Below are positions 1-12,437 of a stretch of DNA of 64,000 nt, one piece after another. Each line of letters opens with the position of its first letter. Position 1 is the stretch's first letter. Below the pieces are notes generated by a model. It ran no database searches. It had not been told where the DNA came from and was given only the letters and a program-made list of their open reading frames with translations. Location: contig JAHQIW010007303.1 in assembly GCA_019055375.1 (NCBI GenBank), positions 1-64,000 on the forward strand, read 5' to 3'. This stretch comes from Parelaphostrongylus tenuis. Lineage: Eukaryota; Nematoda; Chromadorea; Rhabditida; Metastrongylidae. A program made the position numbers and the translations under genes.

Positions 1-2450
1 TTTACAAATACACTTTTTAATAATATGCGAGTGAGAAATGTAAAAGATTTACGTTTTTTATTATATTTGATCACAATTACACACACAGCGCAAATCCACA
101 CAACAAACGGGCAAACACATTAGAAAAAATAGCAAAAGAAATAATCAAGATACGAAACAAAACAACTTTGGGATGCATGGTAACACTGAGGATTTTATAC
201 CTTGTATTTAATTAATAATAATATGATCGAAAAATAGGCGTCCACATGCTGATAACACAGAATATTTGCGTATTTGCAGCACACCAATCAAAGAGGCTTT
301 AATTTGTATGTTTAGTAATAAAAAACAAAACAAAATAGAGGAAAGGGAATAAATGACGTGTTGGTTGACGGAAAAGACAAAAGTAGGACTATTGAGGAAC
401 AAGTGGAAAAATATGTTGAAGGTTCACAAGAATTTCAATTTTAAAAAAATGAAATATTTAAAATTTGGTATAATTTTTAAATTTCCCACCTACAATTTTT
501 TCCCATCAACTTATTTGTGGCTTTTTGACCTTTCTTTTTTACTTCATCTCATCTTCTATAAAAAAAGAAAAAAAAAATGATAGAAAAAGTATTAAAACCA
601 AAAAAAAAAAAAAAGAAAAAAAAAAAAAGGTGCCACATTTTTTTTTTTATATTACAGTATTTCTGTATTTAGTGGATTAACCATTTATTTTGGATCCGCT
701 CTGTGTCATATGCCTAGCATAAAGTACACCCCGATTCTGCCTTGCTTAACTACTTATATTTGGTTTTTTGGGAATTCTTACATTATAAATTTGTTCCACT
801 TATTTGTTAATTTTGTATTAGTTTTTCAATGTGAAGACTAGCAGATAAACTACAAGAAACAGAAGAAACAACTTTACAAAGAAGAAATGGAAGTTGTGTT
901 AAAAAGAAGAGAAGGGGGGTGGGTAAAGTAAAAAAAGCAATGGTAAAGATTTTTCATTGTGGTGAAAGGGACTAAGAGTGAAAAGAGGGACATTATGGAT
1001 TTATTGAGGTTGGGAAGAAAATATGAAACGAAAAAGGGAGAGACGAGAAGGGTGCACAGAAATTAAGCGGATGAAATGAAACACCAATAAAAAAAACCAA
1101 AAAAAGAAAAGAAAATAGTTTGGTCAATACTAGAGAAGGGAGTGTGGACAAAGAAAGGAAAAGACGTGATCTGATTCCTATTCCCTGAACTGGAATACTT
1201 ACTACTTTACAAACAGAGCAGAGGAACACCTCCCTTGCCATCAAGAAGATAGCCTGCCATGTAAGAACTGAAGCAAATTTCTAATTCCATTCCAGGAAAG
1301 ATATAAGTTATCATAATAATATGTAATCCATAACAAAAGAGAAGGGAAACAAAATGTTTTCAGAGAAGGGTTATAAGAAGAAAAAAATCGAAAATATGTA
1401 AAAGAAAGAACTTGGTTATTTTTAGAGACAAATCTATCGTATAAAAAAAGAGGGGAGGAGCTGACATAGGTGAAAAAGTCTAGGGGAACACTACACGGAT
1501 GCATCGGGCAGTGTCGGAAGCACTGTGTACCAGTACTGATAACAGGAAAAACACCCATTGCCGAAGTGTCTATCCCTCTCTGCTAAGCCTAACTCGCAAC
1601 ACACGCCCTACCCGATACGTCGCCTCGCTCTATGCTAAACCGAACACCGCCCCTGCTCTTATCTTCCAATATAAAAATGACCTTATTACTACTGCGGCTA
1701 CCGTGATGTACGTGGCTTATACTTAGGCCTGGCCAGATGGTCAATTTCTTTCAGAACGTTTTATGTTGCTGGACCATATTATGCAAAAAAGTTCAACAAA
1801 TCTAACCTGACATAGTTGATTTAAAGTTATTTTAGATCTAATATTTCCCAAACTAACTCCACCTAAAACAAAAACAAACGTCTGTCTTTTTTTTCTTTTT
1901 TTTCTTTTTCTTTCCGTCTTTGGTCTCTTCAAAAACGTCTTTTTTTCTTTCCTAACGCGCGTCTTTTGATTTTTTCTTTCTTTTTGTTTTCCTTATCTTT
2001 AGACGACGTGAAAACGCAAACGTCGCCGTCTTTTCCGAGCGTGTAAATACTATACTTTATTGCGAGTTTGGGGCTGAAAATCCCCTCAGATATTGCGACT
2101 GAATTGATAGAACCAGACCCTAGCGACAGATCATATAGCTGAAAGTCCAAAACGTTAAATCAAACGGTGTTCGGCAATATTCTCATTTTTTTCCTTCTCA
2201 TGATATTGCCCTCGGAAACATGCTGAGCTTACTAAGAGAAGGAACACAGAAAATATTCCAAAAAAAAAAAAAAAAAAAAAAAAATAAAAAAAAGTAAACA
2301 AGATAAACAAAAAAAAAAAATAAAAAAAAAAAAAAAAAAATTAAAAAAATAGAAAAATAAAATAATAAAAACGCAATGGAAGGAAGAGATGATTATATAG
2401 AGTGTTGGGTGGGAGGTAGATCTATATTTCTGAGTCAATTAAAATAATGC
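1..2450. other. AT-rich low-complexity stretch, no gene recognised
   Basis: This stretch has long A-tracts near 598-630 and 2,262-2,345 and a pyrimidine-rich block at about 1,880-2,010. Short reading frames are lysine-rich or phenylalanine-rich products of those runs and look non-coding. A more GC-balanced island at about 1,490-1,740 has a 75-codon frame that I do not recognise. None of the repeat families seen elsewhere in the window was found here. Confidence 0.6.
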
Positions 2451-3424
2451 GATTACATAGTCACCGACAATGCTGTTGGGTTCGAATAACCACACAAGGG
2501 AGAATATCGTAGAACAAAAAAAAATAAGAAAAGAACGGAAGTCGCCAGGAAAATTAAAGTAACAATTTCACATAAAAGAGAGTAAGGCGGCATGGATAAA
2601 AAGACCATTGGCTTCTCCATCTATATCAGTGTAGAGTGGAATTATCTCGCTGAGTTGTTGAAGTTTTGTTGTCTTTGGTTTTGTGGGATTTTTGTGTCTT
2701 GATCCTTTGTCCCGTGAAGCAAAGTATCTTATCTCTGCTCCCGAAATTAATAAGGCCGAGAACATGAAGACTTGATACTAATATTGGACTATCTTAACGC
2801 ATGATCACTTTTTTTTTCATTTTCGAAGTACTCCACAGTATCTAGCGACCCTAGCCGCGTTTTCCCTAAGGGATTATCAGGAAGCGATATCGCGGATGCT
2901 TTGTGTCAGCCCTACTCCTCGTGTAAACATCTACTGTTTCAAACTAAATATGAGATGAATAGAGTGCCAAAGCCCTAGGTGCTGACTCTCCGTCTGGCGA
3001 ATCACTGAAGTATTCACTGAGTAAATTCTAACTCCGGATTTAGATGAAGATTGCTTGGTTATGTTGTGGTCCTATCGAAATATTCGCCAGAAGGCAGCTG
3101 GCCCCATATATATGGTGTGAAGAGTCACATATGTGGCATTGGAGAGGTTGAACCGATGTGTCGGCCACTGTGGTTCGTTTTTTCAACACTGCGAAAGGAG
3201 TGGGACTTTTGGTTGGCTTCAAAAGAAAGACTCTTTCTCTGTTATCCAGAGTCATCAGTCTAATGCCTGATTTCGTTTGACAACCACTTATTGATCAACG
3301 GTTTCGGCAAACGGTGTTCGCAATCTATGATGGTTCCTAATACGTAATGGTGTTCGACAAATTAGTTTATTCTACACATACCGCTCTAATCTGCGCAATG
3401 TTGTCTTTTTTGAACCAGACACCG
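2451..3424. other. Unassigned stretch
   Basis: I see no recognisable gene. A minus-strand frame at 3,040-3,255 contains a C-x2-C-x3-H-x6-C cluster that recalls a retroelement zinc knuckle, but the spacing is off and nothing around it supports that reading. Confidence 0.4.
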
Positions 3425-3600
3425 AAGCTGGTGTATAATACTCTTTATTGAAGCACTAACTGTCGCTTCGACGGTTTCGCCTTCTTCAGAGCTCGGAAAG
3501 ATCATGTTGCTCACAATCCAGTCAGTCAGACACCCATTACTCCTTTAGAGAAAATTAAAAAACATTGTGGAATGCTCAACCTTTTTTTGCGCTACACAAC
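3425..3600 (-). mobile_element. Penelope-like element 3'-end fragment with decayed hammerhead core
   Basis: The minus strand matches the 3' end of the element at 39.8-41.3 kb: the CTGAAGA core is at 3,483-3,489, followed by an altered GGCGAA arm. Upstream on the same strand is the untranslated stretch that carries 'cagtcagacacc' and 'attactcctttag' in the other copies. The ribozyme core is changed after the loop, so cleavage is unlikely. No coding part is attached, so this is a solo terminal fragment. Confidence 0.65.
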
Positions 3601-3639
3601 TTTACATATGTTCGTTGGTGCTCCTTAACCCTTTTAAAC

Positions 3640-3910
3640 TGTTCTCGTTTCCTACCGCCTACGTACGACGGAAGCCATTCATGTATAGCGTGTATAGTGT
3701 GGATGCTGACTGTTTCGTAATTTTTTGGAATTATCGATAGATAGTGATTACTTCGCCTTCTCCTTGTATCACGGGAATAAGTTTGTTAGGGCATTAGTAA
3801 ACTGCGTAGAATCCTGAAGACTTCCTAAACTGTTATTCTTCCCACTTCCTCAATTCAATATTACCGGGAATCTTGACTGATCTACTATAGAAAGATGATT
3901 AACTAATAGA
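3640..3910 (+). repeat. Diverged relative of the 404-bp tandem unit at 12.4-13.2 kb
   Basis: It shares the order of landmarks with the 12.4 kb unit: 'ctaccgcctacgt' against 'ctaccgcctatgt', then 'ggaagccattca', 'tcacgggaataagtttgtta' and 'cttcctaaactg'. No credible protein was found in either copy. It shows that the unit is a dispersed repeat as well as a local tandem. Confidence 0.6.
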
Positions 3911-4371
3911 ATAGCTTTGCCGTCCCAATGAGAGGAACTATTTGGCAACGAAGAGTCGCTCACATTTCTTATAGTCAGATTTTCCTGCCTTTCACAGAGC
4001 ATTTGGTACTTTTCTTTAGCTCGGCGCTGTTTGGTGATCTTCGGCAAAAGCTTTTTTTTTTGCTTTCATGTGAAGGTAAATAGTTTATTTGATAGTTTAA
4101 ATGAAGTGAAATTGAATGGTCTAATTTATTTCTCAAATTCTTCTTCTCGGCGCTGTAACAGACAAAAAAAAAAATTTGTCTACGTGTGAGCATTTCACAT
4201 CAGATAGAACTTTTTATAATCGAGTTTATATGGTTAGATATATGCAAATCTTACCAATTTCAGTGGTATATTTGGTTTTCGAAAAGGACTTTTAAGGAGC
4301 TCTATAATGCTCAGAAGAAGATTGGGAATCACACTTTGGTGAGTACTTCATGTCGGCTAGGGTATGTTCAG

Positions 4372-5403
4372 CTGTAATATCAATCCTCAGCGCGAATCGC
4401 ATGCCATTCTACAACAATATCACCATTGACGTAAGAAGAGGGGTTCGACAAGGCGATACAATTCCGCCAAAACTATTCACTGCCACCCTACAAAACGTCA
4501 TGCGAACATTAGAATGGGACAAAATGGGAGTGAAAATTGACGGCTCGACAAATAAACCATCTTCGCGCTTTGCTGACGATATCGTTCTCATAACACCAAA
4601 CATCAGCCAAGCGGAACGAATGTTGACCGATTTCGATAACGCCTGTGGAAAGATTGGTCTTCAACTGAATGTAACGAAAACAATGTTCATGAGGAACGGA
4701 TGGGTTTCTAATGCCCCATTCACGCTCAACGGAACAACAATCTCCGAATGCTCCAGTTACGTCTATCTAGGTCGTGAAATCAACATGATGAACGACCTAG
4801 CTCCAGAGTTGAGCAGGAGGAAACGAGCGGCTTGGGGAACGTTTAAGAGCATCGAAGATGTAGTGAAGAGGACAAAGAACATCCGACTCCGTGCCCACCT
4901 TTTCGACTCGACAATTATCCCTGCCCTGACGTATGCAGCAGAAACCTGGTCGCTACGTAAGCAGGATGAAAGATCACTTGCCGTTATCGAACGCGCAGTC
5001 GAAAGGTCGATGCTAGGAGTATCCCGTATCTCGCAAGTGAGAGAAAGGATCCGAAGTTCCGACCTACGTCAACGATCGAAAATCAGAGACGACCGTTCTA
5101 CACGCCAGGATATCGAAAATAAGGTGGGCCGAACACGTGATGCGCTTCAACGACAACCGATGGACGAGAGCCGTTACCGACTGGATTCCTCGGGACGTCA
5201 AGCGCTCTAAAGGAAGACCACTGACCCGTTGGTCCGATTTCTTCATGAAAGCGATGGAAGAAAGATATGATGCTCAGGCGAATCCCTAGAGCGAGGATGA
5301 CCCACTGGGCTACTCTTGCACGCGATAGGGAAAAATGGAAGACTTGCTGGTACCCGCTCGAGTCACTCGACGATCACGGGACGACAGGTGACAGGCGATA
5401 CAG
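4372..5403 (+). pseudogene. RTE-type LINE reverse transcriptase, 5'-truncated and frameshifted
   Basis: The reading frame opens inside the reverse transcriptase palm. It shows the motif B sequence GVRQGDT (about 4,441), then the catalytic FADD of motif C (about 4,569), then the thumb and C-terminal region usual for RTE-clade proteins. The frame breaks near 5,110. It resumes one frame over through a tail with RWAEHVMRFND and GRPLTRWSDFF, meets a stop at about 5,287, and resumes again with HWATLARDREKW before a final stop near 5,403. At least two frame changes and one stop make it non-functional. The endonuclease, the fingers and motif A are missing, which is the normal 5' truncation of target-primed LINE copies. 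A second copy of the same family lies at 46.0-47.7 kb on the other strand. Confidence 0.93.
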
Positions 5404-6837
5404 GTGATCATAGGTTTGCTATGGCAACTATGCGGTGCTGGACACGTGTTTTCGGCATTGAGGGCCTGATATACACATCCTTGCTTAAAAGAAGTATATT
5501 TCCAACTGTTATTAAACAATTTCTCCTATCTCCTAGATGCTTTTGTAGTGAATCGAGAGCCTGAAAGTTCTGTTTTCTAATATCAAGCTTGTTGTTTGGA
5601 AATACTTCCATAGTATGTTTTAATGATAAATAAAAGATTACGTTTTGCAATTTCAATTCAATTTTTTCCATTTCATAGCGGATTTTTTTGGGATTATACA
5701 GATAAATTTCAATTCTTACAAACTTTGTTTTGCCAACAAACCTAACTCATCATTGAAAGAACTTTCGTAAATGTGTTTCAGTAAAGAACAACACCGAAAT
5801 TTTACAAATCCTCACGTTTGAGAACAATTTTTCTGCCACGTTCAATCCCATCATAAGGATTAAGCACGTGAGCCCTTAGTTTTTTTTCTATAATAGGCCT
5901 AATGCACTAGATTAATAGTAGTTACTGCGAGAGCTGAAATCAAGCAAATTTGAACGGTATATTTTGTTTCTCAAATGGCTTGTTTTTCGCGCAGTAACAG
6001 TCGAAATAGAATTTTGTTCCACATTCGAGGACTTCTCGTTGTATAAGGTTTTTCTATAAACAGTTCATAAACATTCAATAGTGCAACTCTCAGCAACTAC
6101 AAAGAAGCAGTTCATTTTTGAAGAGGACTCCTCAGAGATCTATAACAGTCAGAAAATATTGGTTTTTGCACTCCAAAAGGTGGGATTTCGCGACATTGAC
6201 CCCAACTCACCGTGGCTCTAGCAACATATCAACTAACTTCTAAACGTAATTTTCTTTTGGCTGCTACAGTACATTAAAGAGTTACTTCCAAAAACAAAGT
6301 TTCTACGGGAATGGCTGAGATTTGAGCTGCCGAAAAATTATTGAAAGTCTGGCGAAAAACTTTGTAGGACGTGAAATATATCAGTCTGAAAGATATTTTT
6401 TTAGTGTTAGAGGACATTAAGGAAGCCATATAAAAATTTAAGCATGCCATCATTCTCGAGATTTGAGCTATCGAATGGCTATTATAACTTTGGAAAAATT
6501 TGTAGAGCGCGTCCTTCCTAAGAAGTCAAAACAGGATGCGTCTATCGAAAATGATCCAAATATGTGAATTTAATCTTCCTTTGACTGACACAAGACTCCG
6601 AAAAGTCCTTTTCATAGAACAAATGCATCGTTGAAATTGCTAAAATTCGCCCTACCTAGTGATTATTAGGTGCTCATGAAAAAACTTTTATTCCGCTGAC
6701 AATACTTAGATGTGAAACAAAATATTATTTTACTGCTGCACTGAGGAAATTAGGCCATTCAAACAATTATGAATTTCGTTAAAATTACTTGATTTTAGCT
6801 ATCGAATGACTATTGAAACCTTTTACAAAAATCAAGA
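5404..6837. repeat. Dispersed repeat R1, several diverged units
   Basis: The stretch holds repeated blocks around 'gagatttgagctatcgaatg' followed by 'attattgaaagtct' or similar (about 6,325, 6,455, 6,795), interspersed with 'agtaacag' and 'ataacagtcagaa' blocks. Related units occur at 4.05-4.33, 11.6, 27.6-28.0, 32.0-32.3, 38.0-39.2, 47.8-48.3, 54.4 and 63.6 kb. No protein is evident and the class of the repeat is unknown to me. Confidence 0.6.
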
Positions 6838-7445
6838 ATACAATTTCTGATTGTCTTCTTTAGTCAAACACGAGGTCTTACATTAATCTTTACTTGACAG
6901 CTGAATTTCCGGCAGTTCACCTTCTTCAGAGCCTGGAAAGGTCAAATTGTCCGCACTCCAATCAGTCAAACACCTCCATTACTCCTTTATAAAAAGTCCG
7001 AAAAAAATCAAACGATAAACCGCAGGAAAGAACGTCTTGTTGTCACCCATGATATGAGTCAGTGCATAAAACTATTGTGTGATGGGTAGGGCGCATTACG
7101 AGCCCATGTGAACTCCTTCCGGTGATATCCACGTGAATCACTTAGTGGAACACATATAGGAAGTGGTGAGTGTGTTGAGAGTTGATTTTGTGCTTGATGC
7201 GATGAAATCTAGGTTTGACGATTTTTTCTCAAAGTGTAATGGAGTTGTTTGACTGATTGGATTGCGATCAGTTTGACCTTTCCAGGCTCTGAAGAAGGTG
7301 AACTGCCCGAAAATTCAGCTGTCCAGTAAGATTAATGTAAGACCTCGTGTCTGGCTTAAAGAAGAAAATCAGAAATTGTATTCTTCATTTTTGTAAAATG
7401 CCCCAATAGTCGTTCGATAGCTAAAATCAAGTAAATTTTATATTG
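6838..7445. mobile_element. Inverted pair of Penelope-like element 3' ends
   Basis: The left half reads on the minus strand and the right half on the plus strand, each ending outward in the same terminal sequence. The right half begins with the C-terminal end of the PLE protein (residues matching RDMSQYIRLL at about 7,050-7,080). It continues through the 3' untranslated region and ends with a hammerhead-like core at 7,283-7,325. The left half repeats the untranslated region and the core (6,899-6,935) in reverse. The outermost 'ttttagctatcgaatgac' block is also mirrored. It sits just upstream of CAP copy 1, where that gene's first exon should be. Confidence 0.85.
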
Positions 7446-7713
7446 ATTGTTGCACATCATGCGGCAACTCAGCAATCTTCGCGGATGCAAGAAAATGTCT
7501 TCAGCCAGTCTTCTGCAGAGTTCATAGGGAAAATGAAATTTTGAGCAAGTTATGAGTGCGAGAAGATGAGTCGAATACTAAAAGTAGCTACAGAACAGAA
7601 AAAATATGACATGGGTCAAGTAAAGTGATAATAAAGTGAAGCATTCAGCAATAGCGTCACATAGATGAATATACATTAATGATGAACTGACACTAAGGTT
7701 TTAAACATTATAG

Positions 7714-9739
7714 ACATGGAATTCCAGTTTGAAGGTATTAGCAAAGGCTGCTACGCAGAACTCTACTAGACATCCAGCGTCAGTACCACCGTCGAGCGGA
7801 ATAAATTACGGGCTGTATGATCACAAGCACACTAGTTTTTTTTTAAACAAACACTTATACTCTAGTCTAGCACTGTGGTCGACGCTCTGTATAAATTCAG
7901 GAGGGACGGCGCGGACCCTGAAAATGTCCTGGATTTTGCACTATTCGAGTGGTCATTAAGGCCCGCAGGCATGCCACTAGCAAATAATGTTTTCACTGGA
8001 GATTCAGAGGATCTTCCGTTTGCTAATGTAAGCCCACTCATTATATACTATGATAACTTAACACTATATCGCATCTCTATAGCTATATCGCGCGAGCACA
8101 ACCAGCGTTGGATGTTCATTCACTCTCTATGAGCAGAATACGAAAGCTGCTGTTGCGTGTGTCTTCTCAGCACCGTGGGTACGGTGTAGCTAAATGACAT
8201 GGTTAATCATAAAAAATTGTATGTGGTCTTGAATTCAGAAGCGTCAGAGAAGGGGAAGTGATTTACATAAACGGAGCGACTTGTGTGGATGGTAGTCCGT
8301 GCTCTGGACCAAATCCTAGTATCTGCGCTGGAGGACTATCCGTCATCACTAAGTTTACACGTGCAACGACTGTACAAACAACTACAGCCACAACAACAGC
8401 TTAGTCGTCAACAACAACAACAACCACAGCGACACCATCAACCCCAACTACAACAATATCATCACCATCAACTACAACTACCACAGCATCATCACCGTCA
8501 ATTACGGCTACCACAACAATTCCATTTACAACCACAACATCAACGACGACGACAACCAAGAAAGGAGCACTGACTGTCCAAGCATAGCTTTCAGTTCAAC
8601 GTTAAGAGAAGTCGTGCTGTGAATGAATAATAATTTCAGGTACGTTGTTAGAAAAAAAGCTTATTTCACTTTTTGCAGTATAAAGTGTATATAACAAACA
8701 CCCCTCCACAGTTCCAGTCCAAACTTATGTTTGAGATACAACGTATGAACATTTGCTTCTTTCGAAAATGCTTATAGTCTGTTTGCTTGTGATTAGATTT
8801 GCCCAAAGTCGAAGAGGAACTACGAATGGTTGGATATTTTTATACGAAGAATGGATGGTAATAGTTTTATATCTGTTGTCTCGAAAGGTTTGGCAAGAAA
8901 TGCGAATATCCGAACGAAAACGCACCAACGGCTTCACGACTGGGTGTGATGGTGGGACGATGCTTCTTTTCTACTGAGTCCTTTTTTATATCGTTGCTAA
9001 CGACGTTCGTAATCGTTCAGGAATATGACTATCACGCAGAGCAATTAGCGCGGAATCACTTGAGAACATGCGATAGACGGCCGTCTTCGCCTTTTGCTTA
9101 CCCCGGCTACAGTGAAAATATTCATGTGCTTGGATCGACTGCGACTGACTTGTTGGGAGCTATTCAAAATGTTAGTCACGAAACTATGCCATTAGACAAA
9201 CATCGAATATGCTATTATTGTACCCGAAAGGTGGAGTGAATGGCCGAGAAACCCTCTTGTTGAGTGTGAATCCATAGCTGGAAAATTTTTACGTAATCTA
9301 TTTTCATGTTTTATCTGCACCACATAGGCATTTGCTACATTTATTGGTAAGCTTGCAACCAATGGAATTGCATCGAACATGGTTCTAACTGCTCAAGTAC
9401 TTCAACGTAAACATAGAACGGTGACCAGAGTTACGAAGGTTCGCTTCACGACACTATTCTGGAATTGGTATGGCCTCAACGCACGAATTTTTCTTGCAGG
9501 TTCTCTGAAACTCCAACAGACATGTGGAGTGTGCAACTATACTTTCCAGAGGATTCTATTTCACTTCTTGCATGTACTATGTCTGTAAGTTTTCAGACTA
9601 CTGATTATTTTATGAGATCTGCAAAATAACACTTCCGTTTCAGGTAGACGTGCCTGGACAGCCCATCGGCGCAGTGTGCAGCGCTAACTCAACTGATCCA
9701 AACAATTGCAATCTGGCCATTGGGTTCTGCTTTTATTGA
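7714..9739 (+). pseudogene. Two-domain CAP (SCP/TAPS, hookworm ASP-like) gene, copy 1, broken
   Basis: Exons were inferred by comparison with copies 2-4: 7,714-7,814; 7,871-8,027; 8,083-8,174; 8,239-8,639; 8,871-8,951; 9,021-9,170; 9,328-9,438; 9,500-9,584; 9,644-9,739. The first three encode most of an N-terminal CAP domain and are open. The fourth ends that domain and runs into a Thr/Ser-rich linker of about 65 residues. The rest is the C-terminal CAP domain, with the YSENIHV motif and a Cys-rich tail ending CNLAIGFCFY. Breaks: a TAG in the linker (8,402); a one-base insertion before the DCPS start of domain 2; a TGA in the first exon of domain 2; loss of the AG acceptor at 8,869; a one-base deletion at about 8,890; and TGG to TGA for a conserved Trp near 9,506. 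The exon equivalent to copy 2's first is absent. CAP proteins of this type are secreted in hookworms. Confidence 0.9.
8370..8566 (+). repeat. ACA/CAA-type trinucleotide-rich linker sequence in CAP copy 1
   Basis: The imperfect repeat is read as Thr with Ser, Pro and Ala in the CAP frame, and as a long Gln/His-rich frame one base over. The latter is a shadow. It contains the in-frame TAG at 8,402-8,404. Confidence 0.85.
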
Positions 9740-10326
9740 TGTAGTTTAAAGTTAATCACTTTCACTGGACAGAAAATTTTTGTCGAATCAGAAGCTATCT
9801 GCAATTTTCTGTTGTGGAAATGGTCACTAAAGTTTCTATGCCACCAAAAATCCACTGTCTCCTATGAGTTTTTCGTTTTCTTTCGGAGTGTCTAAGTCAT
9901 ATTGTGTTGATTACAACTTGAGCTCAATTAGATTCAGTGCCAATTTTTGGATATTGGTCAGCAGGATAAGGAGAGCTTGTATAATCACACGGGAAAGCCT
10001 TAGCTTGAACCTCTTCGAGTTTCAAGAAGATTAATGTTAGCCAGCGTTCTACAACGCTCATGAAATTGGCGATCTCAGACCAACTGACGCGGATTATAGT
10101 TCTCAAGTTTTTCTTCTGTCTAACTCATTTTCAACGACAGAATACGATGTAAAGAAGTCATAGGAGTGCAAAGATGTCTTGACATGCGAAATAGTCAAAG
10201 GCTCTCGGGAGGAGTAAAGTGAGGAACCAAATCGGATGCTAAACTTATTGAGATGAGATCGTCACTGTAAAATTTTGACGACCAAGTAAAATGAACTGTT
10301 TTTGGACCACGCTAATATATATTGAT

Positions 10327-10745
10327 TTAAATCAAGCCTTTCAGAGAAATCGTAGTGCTGTTGTCCAAATTCTTATGTGAGTACAAAGAACAGCAGTTTC
10401 TTGTCATTCCCACAGATAATGGCGGAATTGTACTTTCATCTATGAATAAAATGTAATCAAACAGCTGTGAGGACAAGCATTGAAGAATAACTTTTTTAGT
10501 GTTCGATGGATGATGTTTGACATCCACTTGAACTGTACTTTGAGTGGCATGTAAACTTGTATTGTTTCGTTATACAAAACACTAAATGAGCACTTTTGTA
10601 TTTCCGCGGTTGATAACGCGTCTCGAACGGCATGAAGACTGGAGTGTTTGTGTATCAGTTGTCCTTCAATTTTCTTCCTCCGGAAGTCCGCTTTTCTACT
10701 CTGCAGACTCCCTTTCATCCTTTGCTCTTTTCTGTGAAGCAAGCA
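10327..10745 (-). pseudogene. Repeat R2, relic of an unidentified protein-coding sequence
   Basis: Read on the minus strand, it gives SVLYNETIQVYMP, then (in another frame) ILQCLSSQLF and LFIDESTI. The same peptide landmarks, in the same order, recur at 30.55-30.83 kb (minus) and, in opposite orientation, at 13.56-13.90 and 33.1-33.45 kb (plus); a more decayed copy lies near 29.2-29.4 kb. The copies need frame changes and contain stops, so they are dead. I do not recognise the family. The recurrence of a peptide-level signature is the reason for calling it coding-derived. Confidence 0.5.
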
Positions 10746-11127
10746 CTAGTGCGGCTGTCACAAGAGGCCGGTTCTACTCGCCTTTTCACGGATTCACGAG
10801 AAGTATGCAACAAAACAGATGCACATACATCCAGCGCTCCGATACAACAAGTATGCCCACCATCCGCAGTGTGCTATGCCCGTTTTGGAAAAAGAGGTGA
10901 AAAACGGATTTGATATATTACATTCCTCGATCTGGATTGCTGATCAGAAGCAAGAACAATTTCCCACCACCATAGAATCACTGTCACACTGAAGGGTTGG
11001 GTCTTGCTTACACCTGTAAGATGACTAGAAAATATGAAATCTTGGCAAGGGTTATGTACAAAATCCGATCAAGGTCCATTGTGAAACACCCTCCATTATT
11101 TCAATGACGAATCTGTTCTTAAGAGTA

Positions 11128-11370
11128 TTGATGGTATGCAAAACATCTACTTTATATAGGATTTAGACTCGCGTTTCTCTTAGGGGCGCGTGCTACACCA
11201 TGCCTCTAATACCACAGCTCTGCTACCACTCCTACCTCAATATTACCTGCCATAGAAGTCAGCAGTCAACCTTTAACGGGCTTGGTGCGACAATTACATA
11301 TCGGCATTGACCAATGGATTTATTTCTGTGACAAATACATTTTCAATTCAAGCTAATTAAACCTATCGCC
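11128..11370 (-). mobile_element. Decayed tRNA-derived SINE-like element
   Basis: The minus strand has a degenerate tRNA-like head (GTGTAGCACGCGCC with an AGTCTAAATCC box-B-like run). Nearby is the tail block 'gtcagcagtcaacctttaac', which recurs at 31.43, 59.82, 61.67 and 61.98 kb. It lies at the same place in the duplicated block at 31.3 kb. Confidence 0.5.
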
Positions 11371-11579
11371 TTCCAAAACGCCCAGGCAAATGGTTTTTGG
11401 CTATTTTTCAAAAATTGTCAAGAATATCCAAGCAATACTGAGTATAAAAGCAGAAAAATGAGAAATGTCTTACATGTTGGATATGTATAAAGAATAGGGA
11501 CAGCAAAGGATAAAATACAGGGTTAAAAAATGGCAAAACAAAAAAACCAAGAGCAATGAAAAGTGAATCTTGAGAATTT

Positions 11580-12190
11580 TAAGAATGGACTTTTTTTTCG
11601 TCTTTTTCGAGCGCTATAGCGAAAGAATGGATTTGTGCTCCACATACGTGTATTTATTCCAAAACAGCGTTCTTCTCCTATACTCTTAGTAAGCATCCGA
11701 TAGCGTAAGATTCAGGCATTCCTTAGCTGTGCTTGGTCTTGGGAAAGACAGCTTTACTGCACTGTAGCATAGAGAAAGGATTGAGGTATGTCTACCGAAT
11801 ACCGTGATTAATCTACACCGTAGTGCCAATGATCTACGTCGTGGCTGGATTCACATGTGGCGCGTGGTTTTTGCTACTGAATCCAGAATTTTTTTCGCTT
11901 TGATAGTAAATCTAGATGAGACATGTAACTTTGATAATAGAAGCTCTTTTCTTACTTGATACTTGATACTTGAACGGTCCGTCTTCACTAATTGTGCGGA
12001 CCCCTGCACATATTCTATTCGTCTCTCAGCTGCACGACAGTCGTCCATGGCTGTGGTCTAATAATGATCATAGCGATTGCTGCGAGTGTCATACCATGAT
12101 CTGAAAAGATTTTTTTCTCTACGCGTTCAAATGCTTTTCGTGCTCAGGTTTGGGCTAGATAGCGGCTTTATTTGGCAGTGTAAAATAAAA
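11580..12190 (+). repeat. R1-like block followed by repeat R3
   Basis: R1-like landmarks ('gagcgctatagcgaaagaa', then 'ttgtgctccacatac') are followed by R3 ('aaatctagatgagacatgta', 'ctacgcgttcaaatgctttt', 'cgtgctcaggtt'). The same two blocks occur in the same order at 32,270-32,760. R3 alone is at 23,390-23,640. No function is known. Confidence 0.6.
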
Positions 12191-12437
12191 ATGTAAATTC
12201 TAACAGAACGGCAGATCATAGTTTGATCCCTAAACACAGCACATAAAATAATATTCTTCGCGTAATGACGCAAGTCAATAACAAAAATGAACTCAATAAA
12301 GCACAACGTACGTGAAGCAGAAATTTATTTTCCTGTCACAGCGCTGTGCAGAGACTTCAACAAAAATCGAGTGAGCTTTCAAAATCTTCGAGAATGACGC
12401 TATTGGTCGATTCTTAGTTACCGAGGGAAGAGTTCTG

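Noticed and set aside
3040..3255. Zinc-knuckle-like cluster suggesting a BEL/Pao gag remnant
   Set aside because: Spacing C-x2-C-x3-H-x6-C does not match the usual knuckle and no other retrovirus-like domain or long terminal repeat is nearby.
8283..8573. Gln/His-rich 96-codon plus-strand frame
   Set aside because: It is the out-of-frame reading of the ACA/CAA repeat that encodes the Thr linker of CAP copy 1. The same shadow appears at 34,672-35,376 in copy 3.
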